Notes under the pieces: generated by a model
What the model was told of the DNA's origin: nothing
The model's database searches: none
What the model saw: the letters and a program-made list of their open reading frames with translations, nothing else
From: Actinomadura hallensis
Lineage (GTDB): Bacteria; Actinomycetota; Actinomycetes; Streptosporangiales; Streptosporangiaceae
Reading direction: 5' to 3'
Assembly (NCBI RefSeq): GCF_006716765.1
Contig: NZ_VFPO01000001.1
Span: 3,720,001 to 3,784,000 of the forward strand
DNA: 64,000 nt
Made by a program: the position numbers and the translations under genes
Shown here: piece after piece, positions 34,127 through 43,704 of the stretch
How the letters are laid out: the number at the start of each line of letters is the position of its first letter
Numbering within the stretch: the first letter of the stretch is position 1

Positions 34127-35647
34127 TACTCCAGCCGCATTTAGTGATCGATGTGGCGTCGTTGTCGTTGGTAGTGGCTGCGGCGGGCGCGGGCTTGGTG
34201 GCGGCGTCGCCAGTGTGACCAGCGGATTCGGTGTCGGGGTGGGTGCCGGGGCTGGCGAAGGTGGGCGTGCAGGCGGCGGATCTCGTTGACGGTGAGCGGG
34301 ACCAGCGTGTCGGGTTCGTCCCCGTCCGCGCTGTTGGAATGCGATCGTCCCTGGTGGGCGGGCCCCCTGTGTGGCGAGGTCGTCGGCCTCGCCATCGTCG
34401 GTGTCAGTGCCTGGGTCGGGAGGTGGCCCGGCGGCCAGGAAGGCCAGGTGGGCGTGGGCGACCATGGCCAAGGTGATGTGCCGGTACCAGGCGGTGTGCT
34501 TGCGGACCTGGTAGTGGTCCAGGCCGACCTCGTTCTTGGTCGCTTGGAAACATTCCTCAACGCTCCAGCGGGATCCGGCCACCCGCACCAGCTCGGGCAG
34601 GCCGACCGGCCGGTTCGCTGCGCACCGGTAGAAGGCCAGGTCGGTGGGGTCGCTGATCGACCGGCGGGCCAGCATCCACTGGTGCTGGCCTTCGTGCTCG
34701 TCCAGACCGATCCACGCCCAGTCGTACCAGCGGCGGCCCTTGGCCCCGTCCCCGCACGAGACCCGCTGCCACGCCGCCTGGCCCAGGTCGGCGAACGCGG
34801 CGTCGGCCCTGGTGCGGGCACCGCCGAGCACGAGCGGATGGTCGCAGGACACCGCGAACACGTAGTTCACGCCGCGGCCGGCGCAGCGTTGGCGCAGCGC
34901 GGTGTTGTCGCCGTAGGCCTCATCACCGGTCACCCACCCGAACACCAGCAGCGGATCATCAGCGGCGCGTTCGATCATCTTCCAGGCCAGCTCCGGCTTG
35001 GTCGCAAACCGCGTGTGCTCGGGGACGCCCGCGTCGACCAGCCGGCCTGGGTCGGCGAACCAGGACTCGGGCAGATACAGCTCCCGGTCGATGAGGACCC
35101 GCTGCCGGTCGGGGTTGGCATACGAGCAGAACACCCCGATCTGGCAGTTGGTGATCTTTCCTGCGGTGCCGGTGTACTGGCGCTGCACCCCCGCGCTGCG
35201 TCGGCCCTTCTTCTCAAACCCGGTGTCGTCGACCACCAGCACCCCGCCAGAGTCGCCGAGCCGCTCGGCCACCTGCCACCGCAGCGCGTCCCGCACCTGA
35301 TCGGCGTCCCAGCGGGCATGGTTGAGCAGCCGCTGCATCCCGTCCGGCCGCGCGTCCCCGGCGAACTCCGCCAGCGACCAGCCGGTCTTGCGCTCCAGTC
35401 CGCTCAGCAGGCCCAGCAGATACGACCGGGCCCGCACCCTGGGTTCCCGCCGGCCGAAGAACGGGGCCACCACCTGCGCAAACAGCTCATCGAACTCATC
35501 AGCCCACCCGGCCGGGTCGATCTCTTCTACAGTAGGCGGCACGGCCACCGCCGATCGTTTGGTTCACACACACCCACACGATCACAGCGGTGGCCGTCTC
35601 ACGTCCTGGCCTCGATCAGACCGAGATCTCCAAGTGCGGCTGGAGTA
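34127..35647 (-). mobile_element. IS701-like insertion sequence (second copy) with CTAG target duplication
   Basis: Inverted termini begin TACTCCAGCCGCATTT on the left and TACTCCAGCCGCACTT on the right (read inward). A 4-base target duplication CTAG flanks both ends (34123-34126 and 35648-35651), so this was a simple transposition and the ends are exact. The ends share TACTCCAG with the first copy, but the internal sequence differs. Confidence 0.9.
34141..35548 (-). pseudogene. IS701-family transposase, frameshifted near the C-terminus
   Basis: The N-terminal 390 or so residues are normal: VLVVDDTGFEKKG, WVTGDEAYGD and WSVEECFQATKNEVGLDHYQ hold the DDE acids. Between about 34290 and 34380 the frame is lost: the proper ending (TLVPLTVNEIRRL ... 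WRRRHQARARRSHYQRQRR, stop at 34141) is in another frame, while the original frame reads through the IS end into the flank. All catalytic residues lie before the shift, so residual activity is possible but doubtful. Confidence 0.75.
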
Positions 35648-35970
35648 CTAGCGGGCCGCGTCGTGGACAAAACACCCCGCACTGCGGTAGGTAAAGCGGC
35701 TACATCGCCAAATTCTGCTCACCGTCAGAAACGACGCTAAGTATCCGACTATCCCCCGTAACCCTCGCCCCGCTTGCGTTTCCGTCCAGTTGACGTCCCT
35801 ACGAGACCAACGCCCGTGACCGCCGAAAACCGCGTGATGCCCGCCCAAAGCGCAACACCGAGGACGGCGAACGCTCCCGTCGACGAAATCGCTGCCACCG
35901 GGAGCACCGAGCATGAAGGAATGCCGTGAACGACTCAGCATTGATCACCGTCGGGCTGCCAGTGGCTCTG

Positions 35971-37511
35971 ATACGGCAGCTGTAATTGGGGCTGTGGCCT
36001 GCGGTGATCATGTGGTGGTGTCGGCGTAGGCGTGCCATGCCTGGTGGCATTTTCGGGCTCGGTATTGGTGGCGTCGGCGCCAGGTGGACCATGTGCGGCG
36101 GTGTTCGGGATCGCGGCGAGGCTCCGGCACGATCGGTCCTCGGATGTTGCGCAGGAGTTCGGGGACGGTGATCGCGATCATGTCGGGATCCTCGTCCGGG
36201 CCGGTGGGTTCGGTGGCTGCGGTGACGGCGAGGTAGGTGTAGGCCAGCAGGGCCAGGCAGCTCCAGCGGTGCCAGGACCTCCACCGGGTGGTCTGGCCTT
36301 TGTCCAGGCCGCAGGCCTGTTTAGCGAGTTGGTGGTCCTCTTCGATCTTCCAGCGCAGCGTGGCGACTGCGACCAGGCGGGCCAGCGGCGCCGGGCCGGT
36401 GGTGAAGCACCGGTAGTAGGACAGTTTGCGGGTGTAGCGGTGCCGCCGCACCAGCAGGACCGCGTCACCGGCCTGTTCACCGGCCTGGTCTGGGCCGTTG
36501 GGGGTGTCGTCGGGAGTGATGGCGAGCATGGCCCAGTCGTAGGAGCGGACGCCTTTGGTTCCGGTTCCGGTGCGTACGCGCTGCCATCCGCCGTCGCCGA
36601 TCAGCCGAACGGCCTTGCGGGCGGTGGTGGTGTGCGGGCCGAGCGCCACGGGATGGTCGTGCTTGACCGCCATCACATAGTTCATGCCCAGGCCGCGGAT
36701 GTGGCGGCGCAGGTCGCGGCCGCCGTAGACCTCGTCACCGGCGGCGAACGGCGCCCGGATCGCGCGGTCGTGGGCGTGGGTGAGCATCTGGGCGGCCAGC
36801 TGCGGTTTGGTGGCGAACTCGATGTGGTCGGGGACGCCGGCCAGCTCACGGCGTTCCTCATCGCTGGCCCAATCACGGGGTAGGTACAGGCGGCGGTCGA
36901 TGATGGTGTGGCCGCGTGCGGTGACGTAGGTGAGGTTGACCGTGACCTGGCACAACGCGACCCCGCCCAGGCTGCCCGAGTACTGGCGGGCGGCGCCGAC
37001 GCAGTCGGTGGAGGACTTGGCGTCGCCGGTCTCGTCCAGGATGAACACCGCGTCCTGACCCGCGTGGGGATCGTCGCCGGTCAGGTGCCCGGCCGCCCAC
37101 ACCGCGGTCTGGTCCAGGACCTGCCGCTCGTCCCATTTCGCCCGCGACAGCAGATGCTGCAACCGGTGCGGGCCGGTGTGCCCCAGCGCCTCGCCCAGGG
37201 TCCAGCAGTTGTGGTCCTCCAGCTCCATCAGCAACCCCAGCACGAACTCCCGGACCAGCCGCCGGGGCTCACACCTGCGGAAACATCCCGCGATCCGGGC
37301 CATCACCGCGTCCAGGAAACCCGCCCGGCGCTCATCATCGGCATGCGCTATCGTGCCCCCGACGGCCGCCGGGTTCTTTACTTTTGTCACACAAAGCAAC
37401 GATCACGGCGGCCGTCTCGCATGTCCGGCACTCCACCCGATCGTGATCACCCCCGGCCGCCCCGCCGACCAGCAGCAACATCCCCACAGCCACGATCTAC
37501 AGCTGCCGTAT
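35971..37511 (-). mobile_element. IS701-like insertion sequence (third, divergent copy)
   Basis: Inverted termini read ATACGGCAGCTGTA inward on both sides. A short duplication of the host gene (CTG, or TCTG if the last base is counted outside) flanks it at 35967-35970 and 37511-37514. The ends differ from those of the other two copies, so it arrived separately. It carries one transposase gene. Confidence 0.85.
36008..37399 (-). CDS. IS701-like transposase
   Basis: A 463-residue DDE transposase, apparently intact: catalytic acids in FILDETGDAKSS, FAAGDEVYGG and WKIEEDHQLAKQACGLDKGQ, and the family block GAARQYSGSLGGVALCQV. It is distantly related to the transposases of the two neighbouring elements. 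The C-terminal WSTWRRRHQYRARKCHQAW is the usual basic ending. Confidence 0.9.
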   Translation of the reverse strand: MLCVTKVKNPAAVGGTIAHADDERRAGFLDAVMARIAGCFRRCEPRRLVREFVLGLLMELEDHNCWTLGEALGHTGPHRLQHLLSRAKWDERQVLDQTAVWAAGHLTGDDPHAGQDAVFILDETGDAKSSTDCVGAARQYSGSLGGVALCQVTVNLTYVTARGHTIIDRRLYLPRDWASDEERRELAGVPDHIEFATKPQLAAQMLTHAHDRAIRAPFAAGDEVYGGRDLRRHIRGLGMNYVMAVKHDHPVALGPHTTTARKAVRLIGDGGWQRVRTGTGTKGVRSYDWAMLAITPDDTPNGPDQAGEQAGDAVLLVRRHRYTRKLSYYRCFTTGPAPLARLVAVATLRWKIEEDHQLAKQACGLDKGQTTRWRSWHRWSCLALLAYTYLAVTAATEPTGPDEDPDMIAITVPELLRNIRGPIVPEPRRDPEHRRTWSTWRRRHQYRARKCHQAWHAYADTTT

Positions 37512-38449
37512 CTGACCATCATCATGTTCGGGCTGGGGCTCTCCCTGACGCCCGGCGACTTCCGCCGGGTGGTCCGCAGCCCCAAGGCGGTGACCGTCGC
37601 GCTCGTTCTGCAGATGCTGGTGCTGCCGTTGGTGGCCTTCGGCCTGGTCCTGGCCTTCGATGTCGATCCGCTGGTCGCGGTGGGCGTGATGCTGCTGGCC
37701 GCCTCGCCGGGCGGTACGACGGCCAACCTCTACAGCCACCTGTTCCGCGGTGACGTCGCGCTGAACGTCACGCTCACCGCGATCAACTCCGTGCTCGCCG
37801 CGGTCAGCATCCCGCTGATCACCAACCTGGCGATCGGGTTCTTCGACGCCGAAGGAGCCCTCGGTCTCCAGTTCGGCAAAGGTCGTCCAGGTGGTCGCGA
37901 TCGTCCTCGTGCCGGTCGGCGTCGGCATGCTGGTGCGCCGCCGGTCGGACGCCTTCGCCGCGCGCGCCGACCGCCCAGTGCGGATCTTCTCGATCGTCGT
38001 GCTGGTCGCGGTCTCCCTGGGCGCCATCCTCGGCGAACGAGACAACATCATGGACTACACCCGCGAGGTCGGGCTCGTGGTCACACTGTTCTGCCTGGCC
38101 AGCCTCACCCTCGGCTACACCGGAGCCCGACTGTTCCGCCTCCGGCAAGAGCAGGCGATCGCCACCTCCATGGAAGTCGGCATCCACAACACCACCGTCG
38201 CACTGACCATCGCCCTCAGCGTCCTCAACAGCACACCAGTCGCCATCCCCGCCGCCGTCTACAGCATCGTCATGTACGTACTCGCCACCGCCTTCGGCTT
38301 CGCCATCACCCGCACCAACACAACCCAACAGGAGACCGGCGCCCACGCCTGACCGCCTCCTGCTGCACCTCCAACTGAGTACCGACCCTCAAACTCATCG
38401 AGGTCGACAGGGCTTTCGCTTTGACCACGGCCACCGCCGTCATGATCTA

Positions 38450-38640
38450 GGGCCTGTTCAGAACGTGGTCTTGGCGACGGCGGAGTCAGATGTCGATCAC
38501 GGCGACTTTCGACGGTGGCTTGGTAGCGGACGGCGAGCTTGCCATAGCGGGTCGCGACCGTCCGGTGCCGTTTGAGCAGGTTGATGCCGCATTCCACGGA
38601 GTGGCGGAGCCGGTAGGCGTCGGGGTCGATGCCTAGAAGG
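38450..38640 (-). mobile_element. IS5-type transposase remnant with one terminus
   Basis: On the - strand DPDAYRLRHSVECGINLLKR and HRTVATRYGKLAVRYQATV match the C-terminal block of IS5-group transposases, and GGGCCTGTTCAGAAC at 38450 is a typical IS5-group terminus. The rest of the transposase and the other end are missing. Confidence 0.7.
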
Positions 38641-38966
38641 ACGGACCCGGCAGGCGCGGGTGAGCGCGAAGCTGGAGCCGGTGAGCGCGGTGCCGTACCA
38701 GCGGGCCTTTCCGGGGCTGCCGGACGGTTCGACCCAGCAGCGGCGGTGTTTCCAGTCGACCAGGTGACCTGCCAGCTCCGCCCCGCCGGGACCGTACGCA
38801 TGAGTCGACCGAGCGGGGACACCGCACCGACCGGTGTGTGTGCCGCCGCTGTCGCGCTACTCGGCGATCCACCGCGATCGGCTTGGCGGTGGCCGAGTTC
38901 GCTGGCGACGCGCTTACCCGTCACCTATCTCGACGTGCTGTGCGCGTTCCTGAGAGCCAGACCGGC
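38641..38966. other. No gene identified
   Basis: Open frames on both strands continue from neighbouring genes or the IS remnant, but none has family features. Probably debris at the broken end of the IS5-type element. Confidence 0.4.
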
Positions 38967-39545
38967 TCAGTCGGCGACGTGGCGGGCGGATTCCCTGTCC
39001 GCGGCGGTCATGAGGGGGAGAATGCGCTCACGGATCTCCGTTTCTCCGGGGACAGAACCCTGAAGGAGCAGGTGCTGGACGATCAAGGCCAGGCCGCAGT
39101 CGGCGCGGGTCTGCAGGTCGGGGACGGGACCTATGATCCGGCGCAGTTGCTCGACAGCGGACTCGCGGGCGGGGTGAAGCTCCGCCTCGCGCACCGCGGC
39201 GGCCATCTCCGAGGCCGGGTCGGTCAGCAGGGCCGCCAGCAGCGCACCGCGCCTTCCAACCTTTTCGGCGAAGCTCGTGAGGCACGAGACCAGATCTTCG
39301 ACCGGGTCGTCGGTGGGCTCCACCCCACGGGAGGGAGCCGCGGCACGCAGCGCGTCGACGACCAAGGCGTACTTGGTCGGCCAGCGCCGGTACAGCGAGC
39401 CCAGCCCGACACCGGCCCTGCTGCCGACGTCGGCCATGCGCAGCCGTTCGTAGCCGCCGTCGTCCAGCAGGGCCAGCGTCGCGCGCAGGATCGCCCACTC
39501 GACCGCGGGGTCGCGAGGACGCCCCCGCCTCCGGTTGGTGCTCAT
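38967..39545 (-). CDS. TetR/AcrR family regulator
   Basis: A 192-residue TetR protein: RGRPRDPAVEWAILRATLAL and RMADVGSRAGVGLGSLYRRW form the DNA-binding domain (about residues 7-55), the rest is a helical ligand domain. The palindrome 39560-39573 lies just upstream with a TATACT box (- strand, 39553-39558), so it is probably autoregulated. It is the last gene of the 39-47 kb catabolic run, 50 bases after the crotonase stop, and may control that run. Confidence 0.85.
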   Translation of the reverse strand: MSTNRRRGRPRDPAVEWAILRATLALLDDGGYERLRMADVGSRAGVGLGSLYRRWPTKYALVVDALRAAAPSRGVEPTDDPVEDLVSCLTSFAEKVGRRGALLAALLTDPASEMAAAVREAELHPARESAVEQLRRIIGPVPDLQTRADCGLALIVQHLLLQGSVPGETEIRERILPLMTAADRESARHVAD

Positions 39546-39559
39546 GACGACCAGTATAA

Positions 39560-39573
39560 GAAACGACCGTTTC
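39560..39573. promoter_or_regulatory. TetR-type operator upstream of the regulator
   Basis: GAAACG and CGTTTC form perfect arms around AC, 15 bases upstream of the TetR start codon and adjoining a - strand TATACT box. The AAACG..CGTTT pattern is common among TetR operators. Confidence 0.6.
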
Positions 39574-39595
39574 CGTAATTCGCTCCCGGTCCCGG

Positions 39596-40381
39596 TCAGA
39601 GCCCCGTGAACACCGGTTCCCTTCGGGTCAGGAAGCCGGAGACGCCGGCCGCGTGGTCGCGTGTCATGCCGAGCGCGACCTGCTCGGCGGCCTCGGCCTT
39701 GAGCGTCTCGGCGAACGGCCGGGACGGGGAGGACGCCAGCAGCCGCTTCGAGGCGGCGATGGCTCTGGTCGGGCCCGCGGCGAGCCGGTGAGCGAGCTCC
39801 ATCGCCCGCGGTTCCACCTCCTCCGGTTCAACGACGTCACCGGCGAACCCCCAGCCGATGGCCTCTTCTGCCGAGAACGGTTCCGCCAGGAGCGTGAGCG
39901 ATGACGCCCGCGGCAAGCCCACGGCACGGACGAGTGTCGCGGAAAGGCCGGAATCGCAGGTCAGGCCCACCTTGTGGAAGGCCGTCGACAGGGTCGCCCG
40001 GGACGACCACACCTGCAGGTCGCACGCCAGTGCGAACCCGAGCCCGGCCCCGACGCACGTTCCGTTGACGGCCGCGATCACGGGTTTGGGCATCGTGGCC
40101 AGCAGCAGCGTGATCGGGTTGTAGTGCTTCTCGACCGTCTCGCCGGCGGTCTCCGGGTTCTCTTCGAGCGCCCGGTGGAGCTCGCCGAGGTCCTGGCCGA
40201 CGGTGAACGCCGAACCGGTGCCGGTCAGGACGACCGCGCGAACGGAGGTGTCGTCGGCGACCTTCCGGAGCGCGTCCAGGAGCTCCGACTTCAGGGCATC
40301 GGTCAACGCGTTGCCGTTGTCCGGATTGTTCAGCCGGACCACCGCGACCGAATCTCCGACACTGAGGACGACGTCGCTCAT
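39596..40381 (-). CDS. Enoyl-CoA hydratase/isomerase (crotonase)
   Basis: A 261-residue crotonase. The oxyanion-hole segment GTCVGAGLGFALACDL is typical. The following block AFHKVGLTCDSGLSATLVR carries an Asp where PaaG-type isomerases have theirs and lacks the second hydratase Glu, so isomerisation or ring-related chemistry of an acyl-CoA is more likely than simple hydration (inference). The ATG at 40381 overlaps the VOC stop (ATGA), fixing the start and showing operon structure. Confidence 0.88.
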   Translation of the reverse strand: MSDVVLSVGDSVAVVRLNNPDNGNALTDALKSELLDALRKVADDTSVRAVVLTGTGSAFTVGQDLGELHRALEENPETAGETVEKHYNPITLLLATMPKPVIAAVNGTCVGAGLGFALACDLQVWSSRATLSTAFHKVGLTCDSGLSATLVRAVGLPRASSLTLLAEPFSAEEAIGWGFAGDVVEPEEVEPRAMELAHRLAAGPTRAIAASKRLLASSPSRPFAETLKAEAAEQVALGMTRDHAAGVSGFLTRREPVFTGL

Positions 40382-40698
40382 GGCAGCCGCTCGTAGAGGA
40401 CCACGGGGTTGCCGCACGGGTCGGTGACCACCACCCGGCGTTCGTGCGGGCCCGTCACCGGTTCCCCTGCCGAGAGGTGCCCGGCGACCGCGTCCAGGTC
40501 GTCGACCTCCACGCTGATCACCGTTCGGCCGGTGACGGGCTGCTGCGACTCGTCCGCCAGCCCGATGGTGGTCTCCCCGTCGGTGAGGGCCGCGTACCGG
40601 TCTCCGTCCCGGAACTTCCTCGTCAGCCCGAGGGACTCGTAGAACGCGAGCTGTGCGTCCAGGTCGGCGGCCGGCACGATCACATGGCCGATCTTCAT
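40378..40698 (-). CDS. VOC family protein (glyoxalase/dioxygenase fold)
   Basis: A 106-residue single-module vicinal-oxygen-chelate protein: GHVIVPAADLDAQLAFYESL at the start and VVVTDPCGNPVVLYERL at the end supply the usual His and Glu metal ligands. Members isomerise, epimerise (methylmalonyl-CoA type) or cleave substrates; size fits an epimerase-like or lactoylglutathione-lyase-like module. It overlaps both neighbours by four bases. Confidence 0.8.
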   Translation of the reverse strand: MKIGHVIVPAADLDAQLAFYESLGLTRKFRDGDRYAALTDGETTIGLADESQQPVTGRTVISVEVDDLDAVAGHLSAGEPVTGPHERRVVVTDPCGNPVVLYERLP

Positions 40699-41678
40699 TT
40701 GCGGAACCTCGGCATCACTTCGCGTGCGAACCTCTCCACTATTTGAAAGGACCTTTCGATCGGCAGGCCGAGCCACTGCGTCCGGAAGACGAAGTGGTTG
40801 TAGCCAGCCTGCGCGAAATCCTGGATCTTGGCCGTGATGTCGTCGGGCGACCCGAAGAACAGGGCCTTGTGCTTGATGCCGTCCCACTGGGTCTCGAAGT
40901 AGTCCATCCCGTACTGGACGTACTCGCCGTAGGAGGCACGGACCGCGGTCCCGGCGATTTCGTACGCGTCGTCGAACGAGTCCGCGACGCACAGGTCGCG
41001 ATGGATCGGGAACACCGCGTCTTCTTCCCCGTGACCGGCCGCCTTCCGTTCGGCCCGGTAGTCGGCGAGGTTGCCGACGGCCCAGTTCCGGCGGACGTTC
41101 GACGGCGCGAGCCAGGGATGCCCCTGACGTGCGATGCGCTTGATCCCGATCGGGCCGTTCGCGCCGATCCACACCGGCGGGCCGGGCTTCTGGACCGGCA
41201 GGACGCTGCACCGCACGTCCCGGAGCTCGAAGTGCTTGCCCCTGTGTGAGACCTTCTCGCCGGTCCACAGCTTCTGCATGCACTCCAGGGCCTCGTTCAT
41301 CCGGGAGACCCGCGTGCGGCGGTCGATGCCGAACGAGTTGAACTCGTCCTCGCGGTATCCCGCCCCGATGCCCAGCACGAACCTGCCGCCGGACATCTGG
41401 TCGATGGTCGCGATCTCCTCCGCCCAGTGCACCGGGTGCCCCAGCGGGAGGATGAGGATGCCCGTCCCGATCTGCATGGTGCCCGAGTGGTCGATGAGCC
41501 GCGACAGCAGCGGCAGCGGCTGCGGCGTGCTCAGCGAGGAGAGGTAGTGGTGGATGCCGAACAGCGAGTCGTAGCCGAGGTCCCGGATGTGCTGGGTGAA
41601 CTCGACCAGCTCGCCGGTGCGGCGGTTGATGTCGTCGCCGGACCGGTACTGGTGGTCGAGGAGGATTCCGAACTTCAC
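40695..41678 (-). CDS. LLM-class (F420-type) oxidoreductase
   Basis: A 327-residue luciferase-like TIM barrel starting at GTG 41678. The run TGILILPLGHPVHWAEEIA, MSGGRFVLGIGAGYREDEF and PPVWIGANG is the signature of F420- or flavin-dependent LLM enzymes. It probably reduces or oxidises a pathway intermediate. It is one of four paralogues between 40.7 and 47.4 kb and sits between a crotonase and the VOC gene. Confidence 0.88.
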   Translation of the reverse strand: MKFGILLDHQYRSGDDINRRTGELVEFTQHIRDLGYDSLFGIHHYLSSLSTPQPLPLLSRLIDHSGTMQIGTGILILPLGHPVHWAEEIATIDQMSGGRFVLGIGAGYREDEFNSFGIDRRTRVSRMNEALECMQKLWTGEKVSHRGKHFELRDVRCSVLPVQKPGPPVWIGANGPIGIKRIARQGHPWLAPSNVRRNWAVGNLADYRAERKAAGHGEEDAVFPIHRDLCVADSFDDAYEIAGTAVRASYGEYVQYGMDYFETQWDGIKHKALFFGSPDDITAKIQDFAQAGYNHFVFRTQWLGLPIERSFQIVERFAREVMPRFRK

Positions 41679-41686
41679 GGCGGCGC

Positions 41687-42661
41687 CTACTCCTCCTCCG
41701 CCGAGCGGGTCTCGCTGAGGCGGAAGTACGGCGCGACCAGCCGGTCGCGCTCCTCCAGGGCCTTGGCGACACCCTTCTCCCGGCGCTCCCGCAGGAAGTT
41801 CCAATCCCCTTCGTCGAAGCTGACGTTGGTAGCCCAGCCGTGGCCGACCCAGCCGGTCATCGCGCCGAGGCCCTTGCCGCGGGCCTCCATGACGATCTGC
41901 ATCATGGACTTGCCCATCATCAGCGAGTCCAGCGGCATGACCGCGATGGCGTCGGCGTAGTCGTCGACCCACTTCTCCAGCTCGTCGGGCTCCACGACCT
42001 TGGTGACGAGGCCCTTGCGCTCGGCCTCTTCGGCGCCGATCGCGCGCATGGTGAGCATGACGTCCTTCATGGTCGTCAGGCCCACCTTCTCGATCCAGTG
42101 GTACATGTCCTGCGGGGCCGGGCCGAGGTAGCGGAACGCCGGGTGGGTGAACCTGGCGTTCGGGGTCGCGATGACGATGTCGGCCGACAGCGCGATCTGG
42201 AAGTGGCCGCCGTAGCAGTATCCCTGCACCTGGCAGATCGTCGCCTTCAGCGACTCGATGATCGGGCGGGTGAAGCCCGACGACAGCACGTTGCGGTCCG
42301 GCAGGATGCGCTGGCGCTGGGCGGGCCGGCGGCGGGACGCCTTGTCGGTGCCCGACTTGTAGCCGATGTAGTGGCCGAGTTCGGCGGCGTCGGCGCCGGT
42401 GCCGAAGTGGTCTCCCTCGCCCTTGAAGACGATGACCTTGACGCGGTCGTCGGTCTCGGCCTCGCGGACCAGGTCGCCGACGCGTTCGAACGCGGCGACC
42501 GGGATGGCGTTGAGCCGCTCGGGACGGTCGAAGGTGATGGTGGCGACATGGCGCTTATCGTCCACGTGGTACTTCACGTAGGACGCGAGAACCTCAGGGT
42601 CCACCTCCATGTTCTCAACGTCCCACTGGTTCTCCAGCAGCTCGGCTTCGGTCTTCTTCAC
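41687..42661 (-). CDS. Enoyl-CoA hydratase/isomerase family protein
   Basis: A 324-residue crotonase-fold protein, longer than usual, from GTG 42661 with GAGGAG upstream. The oxyanion-hole part is QGYCYGGHFQIALSADIVIA, followed by FTHPAFRYLGPAPQDMYHW. The ordinary hydratase Glu pair is not apparent. The first 40 residues form an added N-terminal stretch and the C-terminus a long helical tail. Likely works on a CoA-bound, possibly cyclic intermediate; exact reaction unknown. Eight bases separate it from the next LLM gene. Confidence 0.85.
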   Translation of the reverse strand: MKKTEAELLENQWDVENMEVDPEVLASYVKYHVDDKRHVATITFDRPERLNAIPVAAFERVGDLVREAETDDRVKVIVFKGEGDHFGTGADAAELGHYIGYKSGTDKASRRRPAQRQRILPDRNVLSSGFTRPIIESLKATICQVQGYCYGGHFQIALSADIVIATPNARFTHPAFRYLGPAPQDMYHWIEKVGLTTMKDVMLTMRAIGAEEAERKGLVTKVVEPDELEKWVDDYADAIAVMPLDSLMMGKSMMQIVMEARGKGLGAMTGWVGHGWATNVSFDEGDWNFLRERREKGVAKALEERDRLVAPYFRLSETRSAEEE

Positions 42662-42717
42662 GGTTCTCCTCAAGAAGTTCGCAGTAGTCGGTCGGTGGCC
42701 GTCGATGATCGGGTGGC

Positions 42718-43704
42718 TCAGCGGAACGCGGGGAAGACCTCCTCGGCGAACAGCCGCAGCGAGGCGCGGATCTTCTCGGCCGGCATCCCCAGCCAGCCCG
42801 GGCGGAAGATGACGTGGTTGAAACCCAGGTCGCGCAGGGCGCCGATGCGTTCGATGAGGAACTCCGGGGAACCCAGCAGCAGCGTGTTCCGCACCAGGTC
42901 GTCGAACCGGTCGCGCTGCCACCGCAGCGCGGGGTACTCGGCGTAGGTGGAGTACTCGGTCCGCGCGTGCGGCAGGGCCGTCCGCACGGCCTCGTCCGTG
43001 CTGGGCGCGCAATACAGCTCCACGCCGATCGGCCGTTCCACGGTCTCGGTGTCCTTGCCGTACTCAGCGAGCGCGTCGTTGTAGACGGTGACGTGCTCGG
43101 GCAGGTACTTGGGGTTGGGCGAGTTGCCCGGCGCGTACCAGGCGTCGCCCAGGCGCGCGGCCCGCCGCACCGACTTCCTGCCGCCGGCGCCCACCCAGAT
43201 CGGCGGGCCGCCCGGCGTCAGCGGGCGGATGCCGATGGTGCCGCCCGCCAGCGGGTAGAACTCGCCGTCGTGGTCGACGGTCTCCCCCGACCACAGCGCC
43301 CTGATGAGGCGTATGCCCTCGTCGAACCGGCGGAACCGGCTCGCGGGGTCGACGCCGAACGCGGCGAGCTCGTTCTCGCGGTAGCCCGCGCCGACGCCGA
43401 GGACGACCCGCCCATCCGACAGGTGGTCGAGGGTGGCGAACTCCTCCGCCACGTGCACCGGGTGGAAGAGCGGCAGGATCAGGATCCCGGTGCCGATGGT
43501 CATGTTCCCCGTGCGCGGGATCAGGCTCGCCATCATCGAGATGGGCTGCGGTGTCGCCAGGTTCGACTGGAAGTGGTTGATCGTCCACACCGAGTCGTAG
43601 CCCAGCTCGGCGGCCAGCTCCACGGTCCCGAACAGTTCGTCCAGGTGCCGCCGGAGGTCGTCGCCGTGCGGGTACTGGTGGGACGCCATGATGCCGAACT
43701 TCAT
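42718..43704 (-). CDS. LLM-class (F420-type) oxidoreductase
   Basis: A 328-residue paralogue of the enzyme at 40695, with TGILILPLFHPVHVAEEFA, GRVVLGVGAGYRENEL and GPPIWVGAGG. ATG 43704 overlaps the CoA-ligase stop (ATGA). The distinct N-terminus (MASHQYPHGDDLRRHLDE) suggests a different substrate or stereochemistry from its neighbours. Confidence 0.88.
   Translation of the reverse strand: MKFGIMASHQYPHGDDLRRHLDELFGTVELAAELGYDSVWTINHFQSNLATPQPISMMASLIPRTGNMTIGTGILILPLFHPVHVAEEFATLDHLSDGRVVLGVGAGYRENELAAFGVDPASRFRRFDEGIRLIRALWSGETVDHDGEFYPLAGGTIGIRPLTPGGPPIWVGAGGRKSVRRAARLGDAWYAPGNSPNPKYLPEHVTVYNDALAEYGKDTETVERPIGVELYCAPSTDEAVRTALPHARTEYSTYAEYPALRWQRDRFDDLVRNTLLLGSPEFLIERIGALRDLGFNHVIFRPGWLGMPAEKIRASLRLFAEEVFPAFR

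Larger units (their letters stand above)
35926..38352 (+). pseudogene. Bile acid:sodium symporter (BASS) gene split by an IS, plus frameshift
   Basis: GTG 35926 (AAGGA upstream) encodes NDSALITVGLPVAL up to 35970; after the IS the frame resumes at 37515 with TIIMFGLGLSLTPGDFRRVV. Joined at the CTG codon, this is a normal BASS-family start. The rest shows the family helices (PLVAFGLVLAFDVDP, AASPGGTTANLYSHLF, ATSMEVGIHNTTVALTIALS) to 38352. A second lesion, an extra G near 37881, shifts the frame at LQFGK/VVQVVAIVL. The ancestral protein, a Na+-coupled importer of organic anions, is inactive. Confidence 0.88.

Noticed and set aside
34141..35548. Programmed frameshift in the second IS transposase
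   Set aside because: The related IS701-type elements here use a single frame and I see no slippery run or pseudoknot; mutation is simpler.
38259..38924. Intact gene on the - strand covering the IS5-type remnant
   Set aside because: Only a short C-terminal transposase block is recognisable; the remainder overlaps the symporter pseudogene and has no family features.
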